Shown here in pieces: positions 34,760 through 46,271 of a stretch of DNA of 64,000 nt. Source of the stretch: Steinernema hermaphroditum (lineage: Eukaryota; Nematoda; Chromadorea; Rhabditida; Steinernematidae); assembly GCA_030435675.1 (NCBI GenBank), contig CM059625.1, positions 8,618,001 through 8,682,000 on the forward strand, written 5' to 3'. Both the position numbers and the translations under genes were made by a program. How positions within the stretch are numbered: the stretch's first letter is position 1; each line of letters begins with the position of its first letter. Under the pieces are notes generated by a model. The model made no database searches. It had not been told where the DNA came from and worked only from the letters and a program-made list of their open reading frames with translations.

Positions 34760-35941
34760 TCAGGCTGGTCGATATCGCGCAAGCAACTAAAGGCGTACAT
34801 ACAAATTAAAAGTTCAAGCGACATATAAAAAGCGCTACCTCATCAAACAACGTCCAATTAAGTGCGGACATCAAAGTTCGACGTGTAGCTCGTAATGCAA
34901 AGCCCTTCAAGAATGCTTGCATTCCTAATTCCTGTAAATAAATTACAGTGAACGTGCTAAAGAATGCTTCACAACCTGCCACAGGATTAAAGCCGCTTGA
35001 TAACTGCTGCGATATTTCCCGGGATACAGCTGCACATGAGTTTTAACAACATCAAATGGATGAGTTGCAACACATGCCACTATCCCACTACTTACTCCAC
35101 TCGCAAAACGGACAAACGGTCCTATGTCGATAACTACAAATGCATGCATAAGCTGAAATTTGACAAGAAAACCATGACATACCGTCTCCAGCAACGCTCA
35201 GATGCGTTCTGTACAGCATTAGATATATACCCGAGAACGGAGCATCACGTAAAATTGTCGGCAGGGTTCCTTTCCATAAACCTATACACAGGTCAGTCAG
35301 ACCAAAACGAACACAATTCGATTTAAGCAAACCTCGTATTCCATAAGTTGATACTACATTTCGAACAGAATCTATGAGATTCCTATCTCTGTAAACTGAA
35401 CTCTAAATTCCACGATATCATGAATAATTAAGATCATGTACCTCAAAGCGAGTTTTAACAATCGTTGCAGGAAGAAGAGCAACTGTCGCTGCCGCTCTTG
35501 AAAAAAAACCAAGACCAAAGTACGCAGTATTCGATTTCTCAACATCAAACCATGTCTTTCCAGCTTCCATGCATCCAAAGTAAACGGCGACGCCGGGAAT
35601 AATGCGCACCAGAGACTAAAACATTATAAAAGATATCAGTAGGACAAATTCGACCACTTACCGGACTAATTCCTCTCCACAAGTCAACGATGCCATGTTT
35701 GGCCATGAGCTCAGTCACATTCGCCCGCAGCGACGAGGATTTTGCATCTTGCTGAACGATTGTTTTCAGTCGATCGAGGGGCTGTAACATGACTGATCTT
35801 AAATGGGAAAAGTTAGACAACCAAGGAACGTAGCGCAACTTACGACAAGGCAGCTGAGGCCGATCCGAATAGAACAGCATCCACTATTCTGGATTTGCGA
35901 CTTTTCTCTGTCGCTTTCGTTCCTCCACTGGATGAGCTCAT
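34760..35941 (-). CDS. SLC25A38-type mitochondrial glycine carrier
   Basis: Eight exons (35941-35844, 35797-35662, 35615-35442, 35402-35333, 35281-35183, 35133-34976, 34931-34839, 34786-34760) join exactly to 284 residues; human SLC25A38 has 304. The family imports glycine into mitochondria for haem synthesis. The three carrier repeats show PLDRLKT, PATIVKTRFE and PFDVVKT, the P-x-D/E-x-x-K signature with the SLC25A38-type deviation in repeat 2. RDAPFSGIYLMLY and TRFESSVYRDRN also fit this subfamily. The start MSSSSGGTKATEKSRK follows a TTCATCTTAG acceptor six bases upstream, which may be a trans-splice site. Nematodes are haem auxotrophs, so a retained SLC25A38 homologue presumably serves glycine transport rather than haem synthesis; that is inference. 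Confidence 0.9.
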
Positions 35942-38686
35942 TTTCTCCTAAGATGAATAATAAATACAAGCATATGCACATACAATAACACGAAAACACA
36001 CACGATCCTTGATTCACGAGAGAAGTTCGATGGAAAGCAAGAGATACACACCGACAAACGCGGCAAACGAATTTTAAACATCGATGCTTCCGCTCACGGC
36101 GTCTTGCAGTATTTAACAGTTTATTTAACAACATATTTGTTGCAAATCTTGTTCCTGTTGACCATGAGTCGCCATTGAAAGCAATATGTGAATACTTTCG
36201 ATTAATATAAGCATTTCTGTTAAAATAAGCGAAACAATAATATCTTCATAAAATACATCTACACAAATAATATCTACATAAGATATTGAAGCGAAAACAG
36301 AACAGTGCTCATGAAAATTGTCCTAAAATGAATTTTTTTACAACAACACAACACCTTGCATCCCTTGCATTTTTGATTCGGGCGCCGTCACTGTCAGCGG
36401 CGCTCAATACCCTCTGTTTTAGAACCTATCCTTGGTCATGGCGAAAAAAAAAAGTTTTTTAAAAATTTTCTCTGCACTATACGGAGTAAGTGAACACGAT
36501 GCGGAAATCGATTTCTCATTAAATCCTGTAGTTATCACGAAACAGCAAGAAATAGACCACGAGCGTTGATATCTATGTATGCATATATTCCATTCAAAAA
36601 TTATCTTCCAAAAAGTATAGGACGGGGGAGATAATGAACTTTCGTGCGAAAGCGGGCGAGACATGCTGGCGCGCTCCCTCCGCCAATGTAAATGTGTTTG
36701 AAGTTGTGCGTCCTACTACGAAAGTTATTTCGTCCTAAATTTTTTGGACAATGATTTTTGAACTGCGACACACCAGCTGTGTTTCTTCAAGCATTGAGAC
36801 TATATCATGTCGCCTCAGAATGGACAGCAAAACACATTTCGCCGCCAAAGCTCTATTTCTTGAAGAGTACGGGGTTTATCATCGTGGTAGGAGAATTTTT
36901 AAGATAAAAAAACTGAATTATTTCTATCTGCTTCGCTGAAGCGGTACTACATGTATATTAAAAAGCGACGATCTGTAAGTAAGATGGTCAAATCACCCTA
37001 TGAATGTAATAAGTTTTCTTTTCAGGAAACAGCGCGTACTTGGACCCTACATAGCGACAAATGCTGCGGATGTCATGAGTCGCGTAATATGTGCATAAAT
37101 TACTTGTCAGTGATATATATAGGTTATGTTTGATTCATTGTATGTGCTATTGTGGATATATGATATATGCATATGCATTTTCACCAGGCAGTCAAGACTC
37201 AGGTGAACCAATTTGACTGTTCCATCAAGTGCGTCAACCAGATGACTCTCTCAGATGAGGAAGAACTTTCAAAGAGCAAACAAGCCATTGTGCAAACAAA
37301 CGGCGATCTTTTCTATTCTTTTTTTGACTTTGGACGTAATCTACCTTTGTTTAAACAGCTACGGCTTACGTGATTAGATAATGGTGGCGATAATTGTAAC
37401 CGCCACAATACATATATCGTTTGACCTGTCGCCATTAAAGCTTAGGTCGACTAGTGCAGTCCTCGATTTGAAACGAAGGCAAAGATTTGTTTATGTCGTT
37501 TCCTTCCATCAAGAGCGATTTTTGATTGGATGTCCGCGTTCTAGCCAGCCTGTCGCCTTTGTGGAAAGTTCCCATTGAAAAAAGTTGTTGGAAAATTCCG
37601 ATGTCCCTCGTCATAAATGCGAATCAACGCTAGACTTCCAATTATTGTAATTGCCTTCCTTCAGTGTGCTATTAAACGTAAATAGGTCTTCCACTCTTTT
37701 CTGAAACGTCTGTACCTAAAGCTGTATGGGAAAAGCATTTGTCTTTTTCCCAGATGATCGCAATCGGAGTGTTTTCGAGACATCATGTAGTAATGTCTGC
37801 AGATCTCTAATGAAGCCATCCCCTCACTTGCTTCCCTCCCTCAGCTAGGTCCTCGCTGACGCGCAGAGAAAGAGAGATGTAACGATGGCGCATGGTCGCT
37901 GCTGTCGTCTCGTTTGTCGTTGAAACGGCAGAGATTTCTCTTCTCGCTTGGGGTCTCCCCTTGCGAACGGCAAGTGCGCACGTGAACACGAGCGTCTCTC
38001 TGGATAGTGCGAGTGGGAGGGATTCCCCCATAAACCAAGCGCCAAAGATTTACATAGCCGATGGGAGGGGCGGGGCACAAGACGGCTTTCCCCATATTTC
38101 TTTGCCCTTTCCAACACTTCTTCCGATAGAGCTCAGCGGACTTTGCACAGCTGTCCCTCACTCGCTATTACATATATGGTCACTGCTTAAGTGAAATTTA
38201 TTTTAGAGCTATGATTCCTGATCAGTACCGGAATATATTAACTTCCTAACGTAGTTTCTATGGCTTTTTGAGGGCATAGTGATAGTGATAGTATCATAGT
38301 GAAATTACTTTTGCAAGAAACCTAACAGCGATAGTGACCGTAACCTGTTGTCGTTACTTTCGATTCTCATACGTAGTTTTCGCAGCGTGAAAATTCCTTT
38401 CACTTCCTTTGGCATATCGTATTAAACGTGCTCGGCAAAATGCAATCGATTGCAAACCTGCGTGCTATCGGCGCCTCTTCGTTATAGGCAACAGCATGGT
38501 TCGGTTGATCTTTCCATTGTTTGCAGTCGTATAGTTTAAACACTCCATAACGGTTCAGTCATTCATGCAAAAACGAGTTTGTCTACCGTTACTGTCTAGC
38601 ACCGAGTGCTTCGTTTGCCCCTCATTGCCGAAAATACCCACTGTCTTTAGCGGTTGCGCCTACGGCACTCTGCATTTGTGTCTGCA
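35942..38686. other. large intergenic region
   Basis: It contains the upstream region of the carrier gene (-) and the promoter of the HAD gene (+). No supported exon is seen. A patch at about 37800-38150 is less AT-rich and carries overlapping open frames on both strands without family features. AT-rich repeated ATATCTACATAA-like strings occur near 36240-36290. Confidence 0.4.
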
Positions 38687-39834
38687 ATGAACGTTTCTCG
38701 GTTCTGCCAGCGTTTACTCCGCAGCGGAATTGCCTCTCTGCAGCACTCCTCAGGTAGCCACGTACGCTTGAGGAAATTCATTAATTTTAAATTATTTCAG
38801 CTCTTGAATGCAAGGCCGTTGTGTCGGTGGCATGTATTTCCCAGAGCCGACAGAGTGACCAACGGAATTTGGCTCGCGTTGTTCCACGACCTTCGCATAA
38901 CCTTTCATCTATGAAGCAAAACACTTCAAATGAGAAGGCATCGCTTGTCATTTTCGATAAGGATGGGACACTCATCTGCTTCCACAGCATGTGGGTTCCC
39001 TGGACTCTTCAAACGACGAAACGGTAATCAATCCATCTCAGGCTCTCAGTACTCATTCCATGCTTTCAGACTTACGGATGCGACGAAGTTGGATATTACT
39101 AACAAAGTCTACAGCCTCCTAGGCTTTTGCCCTGTTGAGCAGAAAGTGAAAACTGGACTCCTAGCCGAAGGAACCATGGATCAGATCCGTCAGAGCATTG
39201 TAACTCTTCTCACAGAGCACGGCGTCGAACGTACTGATGCTGAGAAGATCGTTATATCCAGCGTGAGGGACTGCAACACAAACTCTACAGAAACGTTAAA
39301 GGAAATCCACAACTTACAAAATCTGTTCCAAGAACTTCGTGCGCACAATGTGAAGATTGCCATCTGCACGGCTGATAGCCGGTAAGTCCAGAGCTGAAAA
39401 CCTCTCTCTTACTGTTCGCCACATTTTCAGTGAGGGCACAGTCGGAGCACTCCGTTCATTGGAGCTCGAGCAATACATTGATTTGATCGTCTGCGGCGAC
39501 GATGACGGCGCGAAGCCAAAGCCAAATCCTCACAATGCCTTGACCATTTGCCGTACACTAAATGTGGATCCCCGTGATGCGCTAATGGTCGGTGACACCC
39601 TCGCAGACATGGGAATGGGAAAGTCAGCGAATCTTGGAGCAACAATAGGCGTCCTTTCCGGCATCGGTGAGCATCATGAGCTCGATCCTCATGCAGATCA
39701 TCTGGTAACAATTTTTCATGTATTTGGTAGAATCTAGTATTCTGTTGCAGGTTGAACACGTTGGAGAACTGATGCCCATAGTTCTTGGCCAGAAGAAGGC
39801 TGGTATCGGTGGCGGTAGTAATGCGTCGGCGTAG
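38687..39834 (+). CDS. HAD-superfamily phosphatase, probably organellar
   Basis: Five exons (38687-38753, 38801-39023, 39070-39381, 39431-39704, 39751-39834) join exactly to 319 residues. HAD hydrolases use a catalytic Asp to remove phosphate from small molecules. All four motifs are visible: motif [10 protein letters not shown] (nucleophile Asp and acid Asp), motif II AICTADS, motif III Lys in AKPKPNPHN, and motif [19 protein letters not shown], typical of the phosphoglycolate phosphatase-like group. A helical cap lies between motifs I and II. The N-terminal about 70 residues are Arg/Ser-rich, lack acidic residues early on ([14 protein letters not shown]) and look like a mitochondrial leader. 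The substrate cannot be told from sequence. The C-terminus is a Gly/Ser tail. Confidence 0.9.
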
Positions 39835-41467
39835 AAAACCACGCACTCTACAAGAGTAGCATAATTTGCAAGCGGTATCATCGATACAATTTGCCAACGA
39901 GATTTCTACTAATTTCTATAATTGTCTCACCTCTCTATCACTAAGTCTATATCCCTATCAATGTACAGGCACGGCGTGCATGCTGCTCTTCCATAAAGTT
40001 CTCACAACCCTTGTTTATTAGCGTTCTTTCCGGGTATATTTTCTTTTTGCTCATCGTCACTTTCTTGTTGTAGGTACTACCGCTTGCCAACACCAACCCC
40101 GATGCATGAAAAGCCTTTTCAAAACTCACCTTTTGCACTCTTTCCCTTTGAACGGTCATGTGTTTTACTGAGTAAACACAAGTGAACTATTCGTGATCGC
40201 ACGGCACTCATTTGCACTTGAAGTAAGCACAGAGTTCACTCCCACGGAGTGTTATCATTTCAATCCGCTGATTGACACAAGCACTCACAATATGAGTAAA
40301 ACATTAATCTATAATATTTATGTGAATAAATTTCTCTTGAAGCATCGATTTCGCGTTCTTTGGTTTTCTTCCATACTTTTACCTATTGTAAATGTCAAAA
40401 TGAATTTGCTAATTATTTTGCACGATTCCACACGTTTTTCAGGTAACTGAGAATGAGAATACCAAATTTGATCTGCCCAAGTTTTGCATTTTGCCAACGG
40501 TGATATATAATTGGTTTCCAAAATCTTTTCCGCTAACGGGCATTTTTCATGCGGCGACAAGTTGGCTGTGGAATTTCCGAAGACACGCCATTGTGAGCGC
40601 ATTGCGGGGTGACCGCGTATCCTGGCGCACATCGCGCCTCTTGGTGGTTTGCTGTACCAATTTTCGGTTTGTGTTCTCATTTTTGTGCGTTATTCACCCG
40701 ATATTGAATTTCGGGCTGTCAGGCGGTCAGAATTCAGAGAGCCGCCAACAAAAGCCCTCCTGTCACGGATTAAGGCTGTACGATTACAATGCAAACATTC
40801 ACATGTCATAAGGAGGAATTTGTGCCACAAAAAGCATTGACGTGCGAAATAGTGCTCAAATCATATCGCTCCAGGGTTCCACGACGTGTGAATCCTCACT
40901 TCTCTTGTCGTGAGTTTTCATCACCAACTTGTTTTCGCAGTCAAATTACCCACCAATGGAAGTGATTATTGAAATCGACTATGCACAGGAAATATCTCGA
41001 ATGAATGGAGACAGTAAGGGAAAGTGAAAAAGCCACAGAAAAACCCGAAGTGATGCTGTGATAGCTCCATCGTCGCAAAAGATATATTGCGCCAGACAAA
41101 ACCCGATGTTTCTGTTCATTCACTGATTGCAAGCGAACCTTCAAGATCAATCGCAATTTTCGTACATTCAGACGAGGTTACGGTTGTTTGTAAATGGAGG
41201 TTTCGAACAGTCTTTAACCAGCATCTGTGATCTACAAATACGATTATTACCGGTTTGCTCGAATATTGAAACAGATCGAAATGTGTTCCGTGTCGTTTTT
41301 CTCATATGGAGGAGTAGAGAAAGCACCGCGTGGCGTTGTAATACATTTACACTTTTGGCGTTGCTGGATATGGGCGCATTCGCGAATGCCTCTTTTCCTG
41401 TATGAGTTCTGGTTTCACACTCTTCTCTTTCATTTCAGTTTTACCTGCTTGTGGAGCTCGAACTGCC
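39835..41467. other. intergenic, nothing recognised
   Basis: About 1.6 kb without exon-like structure. Opposed frames at 40318-40811 overlap on both strands, with no domain that I recognise. A TTTCATTTCAG acceptor at about 41430-41440 lies some 30 bases before the choline dehydrogenase ATG and may mark a trans-splice site. Confidence 0.4.
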
Positions 41468-43810
41468 ATGTTGTTGCGCAGTTCTCAGGTCGTCTCTAGA
41501 AGCGCACTATCCTTCCGAAGTCTCCACTTTGCGCGACCTCTTCTTGGCTGGAAAGAGAGCTTTCAACAAGGATTCATTACACCTGATTTGAATGATGTGA
41601 AGCCTACGCATATTATCGTCGGAGCCGGATCTGCAGGCTGCGTATTGGTAGGCTCGTTTTTTTGAGAGAGTCTTATTAATTATTTGCCCGATTTAGGCGA
41701 ACCGTTTAACCGAAAATCCTGATAATCGCGTTTTGCTACTAGAAGCGGGACCGAAGGACCATTGGTGGAATTGGAAGATCCATATGCCGGCTGCTTTAAT
41801 GTATAACTTGTGCAATGACAAATATAACTGGTAAGGAAATACATAGAGACGTTTATGTATATAATTACATCAATGTTCAGGTTTTATCATACTACCCCAC
41901 AGAAGCATATGGACGATAGAGTAATATACTGGCCTCGTGGGCGTGTGTGGGGAGGTTCATCGTCGTTGAATGCTATGGCTTACGTTCGAGGGCACCCTCT
42001 AGATTACGATCGCTGGGAGAAGGAAGGCGCAAAAGAATGGTCATATAAGTTAGTTCCTACCGTTGGATGACTACGTTTATCGTTATCGCTGTTCAGATAT
42101 TGCCTGCCATACTTCAAAAAGGCTCAATCGCACGAATTGGCTACCAATAAAGATAGGTATCGCGGAAGCGAAGGACCGCTTCATGTTATGCAGGGAAAAT
42201 GTGACAATCCCCTTCATAAAGCGTTTATGGATTCGGGAAAGCAGGTAAATATCTCGTGATGTCAATGATAATTTTCAAGTTTTTTTTTGTAGCAGGGTAT
42301 CGGCTACACTGATGACATGAACGGATATCGCCAAGAAGGTGTTGGTCCAATGGACATGACTATTAAAGCTGGAACCAGATGGAGCAGTTCGAAAGCGTAT
42401 TTGTGGCCTGTGGGTGTTCGCAATATACGGTGATACTAATTGAAAGTTTCTTTTAGGCCTTGAACCGTCCAAATCTGTATACTTCTTCGGGAATTACGTG
42501 TACTCGAGTCCTGTTCCATGGCAAGAAAGCTATTGGTGTTGAATTTATCCGAAAGGTCAATTTTTATGGGACTGAGAACATAGATTCTTATAGCCGTGAA
42601 AAGATCTATTGCGAAGACTCGGTTATTCTTTCTGGAGGTTCTATTAACACACCACAGTTGCTCATGCTCAGTGGTGTTGGTCCTGCGGATCATCTTCGAG
42701 TAGGTCTATCTTGCACTGTTTTCACTTTTAATTTTTTATCTTAGTCTCATGAAATTGAACTTGTGCAAGATATGCCGGGCGTTGGAGCGAATCTACAAGA
42801 TCACTTGGAAATCTACGTGCAGCAAGTAGTTTAACACTAGCTTTCACGTTTCAATTGTTCTTACAGGAATGTACGAAGCCTGTTACCTTATACAATCAGA
42901 GTTCTTGGAAATTCCCCCACAACATGATTCGAACTGGATTGCAGTGGTTTGCAACTCAGACTGGTCTTGGTGCTAGTAGCCATCTAGAGTCTGGTGGATT
43001 TGCTCGTTCTTCGAATGAGGTTTGTATCGTAGGGCATTAAGTTGCAAGTATGTTTTATAGGTTGAGCATCCTGACATCCAGTTTCATTTTTTGCCTTCTA
43101 CAGTTCACGATGATGGCCGAGAGGTCGGCAGTTGTCACGCTTATCAGGTGTTAATGTTTTTATGCTGAGAAAATATTAATAGCCAATTCTTAGGTGCATG
43201 TTGGTCCTATGCGATCAAAATCACACGGATACATCCGTCTTCAGCATAAGGATCCGCGTCGCCATCCCATCCTGAATCCTAATTACTTATCTCATGAAGA
43301 CGATCTTGTCGAATTCCGAAAATGTATTGAAATCTCTCGAGAACTCTTTGCACAGAAGGCTTTCGATGAGTTCCGAGGAGAGGAGCTGGCACCTGGTGCT
43401 GATTGTAACACCGACGAAGAAGTAAGCTTATTAGACACATGGCTTTGGATTAATTTTGACAAATGTGAATTTAGATTGACGCTTTCGTTAGGGCTAAAGC
43501 TGCCTCTGCTTACCATCCCTCATGTACCTGCAAGATGGGAGCCAGTAGTGACAATATGGCTGTCGTTGATGGAAAAACTATGGGTGTACATGGTTTGGAA
43601 GGTTTAAAGGTGACCGTAATTGACTGCGCAGTGTTTGACTGTGTTACTTTACAGATTGCCGATGCCAGTGTTATGCCTTCAATAGTCAGTGGCAATCTGA
43701 ATGCTCCGACCATTATGCTGGCTGAGAAGTCCGCGGATATTATTGCCGGCAATAAGCCTCTGCCACCGGAAAATCCGGCCATTTGGTCTCACAAGCAGGA
43801 ACAATTTTAA
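41468..43810 (+). CDS. choline dehydrogenase, GMC oxidoreductase family
   Basis: The enzyme oxidises choline to betaine aldehyde with FAD at the inner mitochondrial membrane. Exons: 41468-41647, 41697-41830, 41881 to about 42051, about 42097-42243, 42293 or 42296 to 42409, 42457-42699, 42745-42825, 42867-43020, 43062-43147, 43194-43421, 43475-43609 and 43655-43810. The N-terminal leader ([18 protein letters not shown]) looks mitochondrial. FAD motif: [14 protein letters not shown] with LLLEAG. GMC signature 1: [18 protein letters not shown]; signature 2: [15 protein letters not shown]. The catalytic His is in [12 protein letters not shown], and the C-terminal FAD site [18 protein letters not shown] is intact. 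Similarity to vertebrate CHDH is strong throughout ([27 protein letters not shown]). AATAAA lies at 43923-43928. Confidence 0.94.
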
Positions 43811-44252
43811 TTACGGGTCTTACGAACTTCTACTATTGGTGCATATTGCACCTTCAACATCTTGTTATTGTTGTCTAATTCATATTCAGTTAAATTCACT
43901 GGAGCTGCAGACTAATAGGATGAATAAATTTATTTATAACCGACATTATAGTCCATATGGAACAAGGAGGACTCAAGTGTCTCCTGGTTACGTCCTTTGG
44001 AATTATTTTTTTTCACTGTTTTCCATCCGTCAGGAGAATGCCACTTTTAGGGTATCACTAGATGTGTCGTCTGTGTAAACATGCATGTATTAAAAGCTTT
44101 GTTGTAAGAAGTTTTAGTTTTTTCTCACATAATGGTCGACTTTTCATCGATTGGATTGATTTTCTCTAGAAATTTCGATTCCGCGAAGGTATTTTGACTC
44201 CGTACAGAGGGAGGGTTTAAGACTGATAAAACGACGATAAAGGACAGCAGGC

Positions 44253-44960
44253 ATGATAAGCGTCGATCAGTGTTTTCCCTTCGATGATACAGTCCCGTTG
44301 TGCCAGCCGAGCTGTTCATTTCGACCCCTCAAGCAGTTCAATCGATTACGAGCTTCGGCTCATCGACATCTCCAATCAAAATCTCACGTAGTTTCAGCAG
44401 CGCCTGTCAAATCGATCTCTCTAAAGCATGCATCCAATTTTAGTGCCTTGCCACCACTCGTGGTGGAAAACTCCGACAAAGTTGAGCATCTTATTCTCGA
44501 CGGCAACAATTTCACCGAGTACTTCCTCAACACTACTTTTTCGAACCTCAGAACCCTGAGTCTAAATACTAATCGTGTAAGCATGCTTGGGCAATTTTTC
44601 ATTCTAACATTAGATCTTTCATTGCACGTAGATTCGGGACGTCGCGTTTCTTCTACAGCTGTTGGCAAAGCGATGCCCTAAGTTGTCGTTTCTAAGTTTG
44701 ATCGGAAATCCCGGTTGGCCGCACCAGTTTTCGATCACAGACGTTCGACTCTACAAGGAATACACGTAAGTACGCAACTAAGGAGATCGCTATATCTCAG
44801 ACAACATCCTTCAATGCGACTTCACCTTTTCTGAGCAAACTTTGATGTTCGTTCCGATTTTAGATGTTGTGTTGCGAAATTCCTTCCACGTCTGGAATTT
44901 CTGGACTCGTTCCAGATTTCAGCAAAGAAACTCCTTGCACCCACGTGCCGCATTTCCTAA
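44253..44960 (+). CDS. small leucine-rich-repeat protein, LRMDA/LRRC-like
   Basis: Exons 44253-44576, 44632-44765 and 44864-44960 join in frame to about 184 residues. Three to four degenerate repeats are visible: VEHLILDGNNFT, LRTLSLNTNRIRDV and LSFLSLIGNPGWPHQ. They are followed by an LRR-cap-like ending (YTCCVAKFLPRLEFLDS). This layout, with a Cys/Pro-containing last repeat followed by LPxLxFLDS, resembles small intracellular LRR proteins such as LRMDA (C10orf11). No signal peptide or membrane span is seen. The first 45 residues are Cys- and Ser-rich and poorly defined. The start is the first ATG in the frame and might lie in an upstream exon. AATAAA lies at 45113-45118. Confidence 0.65.
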
Positions 44961-45539
44961 CATCAGTTTCACTGGATGGTCTTCATTGTGAATATACACG
45001 TGTCCTATCTATATCGAGTGTGAATATGCATGTATCCTATCTATGTCCGTTAACTTTGTATTCGTTTATGTATTGTAATGTACATCCGTATTTGTCGATA
45101 TGTGTCCAACCGAATAAATCTTGACACATACTGATCTCCAGTCTCAGATACATCAACAGATTCACCCCTATAATCGTCATTTCAATCACAGGCCGTAACA
45201 AAAATAAATCGGGGGAATTTGTTATTGTGCAAAGGGAGCTAAATAGAAGAAGTTCTTAATTTTCAGAGAGAAGCAACTCTATTACACTTGGTTGAACAGA
45301 TTTGCGGAGAGCTTAATATTATGCACTGGTGACTCTCTTGTAAGTCATAAGCAAATAGAACTGAAACTGGATTCCCGCTCAGCCTTTGTGTGAGCCGCCA
45401 AAGCTGACTGTTACTTGAGATGAAGTCTTTCTGTTGGTCTGTGGCTCAAACAGCGGTTTTCATCGTCCGAGCTTAAATCGCGTCTTTCAGCCAATACTTT
45501 TAAAGTGTACTAAACTATGATGTAAACCAACATTTCTAG
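44961..45539. other. intergenic
   Basis: It holds the poly(A) signal of the LRR gene at 45113-45118 and the region upstream of the dynein light chain. No further feature is seen. Confidence 0.4.
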
Positions 45540-45877
45540 ATGGAAGGTACCAAAAATGGCAGCAGAGCAAACGATACAATTATAAAGAGTACTGATATGG
45601 ATGAAGAAATGCAACAAGAAGCGATCAGGATTGCTTCCATTGCTGTTCATAGGTTCAACGTTGAAAGGGTCCTGCATCAATTACTCTGCGACTTTTATCG
45701 TTCTGATTTTAGGACGTTGCAACATTTGTAAAGGAAGAATTTGACAAGAAGTATACTCCGAGTTGGCACTGTGTCGTTGGACGGAATTTCGGATCGTATG
45801 TAACGCATGAATCCAATCACTTTATATATTTCTATCTAAAACACCTCGCTATTATGTTGTTCAAAACGGCATTTTAA
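45540..45877 (+). CDS. dynein light chain LC8 family (DYNLL-like)
   Basis: Exons 45540-45668 and 45713-45877 join in phase 0 to 97 residues. LC8 proteins are small dimeric hubs bound to the dynein intermediate chain and many other partners. The family core is clear: [43 protein letters not shown], and [12 protein letters not shown] followed by [10 protein letters not shown] in place of the usual VAILLFKSG. It carries an extra N-terminal 22 residues ([20 protein letters not shown]) absent from canonical 89-residue LC8, and the HFIYFYL strand is kept. It is therefore a divergent paralogue rather than the main LC8. A TTCTAG acceptor abuts the ATG, so this may be an internal or trans-spliced start. 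Confidence 0.88.
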
Positions 45878-46271
45878 CTGATAACAATGTAGTAAAACCT
45901 CTGCAATTCATATTTTTGCTGATCTGTCAGTCAACATCCATCTTCAAAAAATGCATATATAAGAATGCCCTGCAAACAAAAAAAAGGTGTCAGAAGGAAA
46001 GCCCTACTGTTCCGCTGGCGATGCTTTCATCAGGTTGTATGGTTTCATTGGAAAATAAGGCAGTTCGAACAGAACAAGACAACAATCGGTATGTACAGAA
46101 CATATAAATAAACGGTATATGATACACTGGATGGCATCAAACCTGTTCTTGTTGACAATAACAAACAGGCATCAATTAGGACAGTTGTAAAATTCTGAGA
46201 TCATTCTGATAAAGGCCCAATAATCGAAGTAAACGCATAAGAGAGAACCGGAAGTGAACGAAAGTGAAATT
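45878..46271. other. convergent 3' ends
   Basis: Spacer between the dynein light chain (+) and the Ig-superfamily gene (-). No feature is seen apart from AATAAA-like strings near 46107. Confidence 0.4.

Noticed and set aside
40318..40811. Opposed 120- and 106-codon frames
   Set aside because: Both strands open, no recognised domain, no exon borders.
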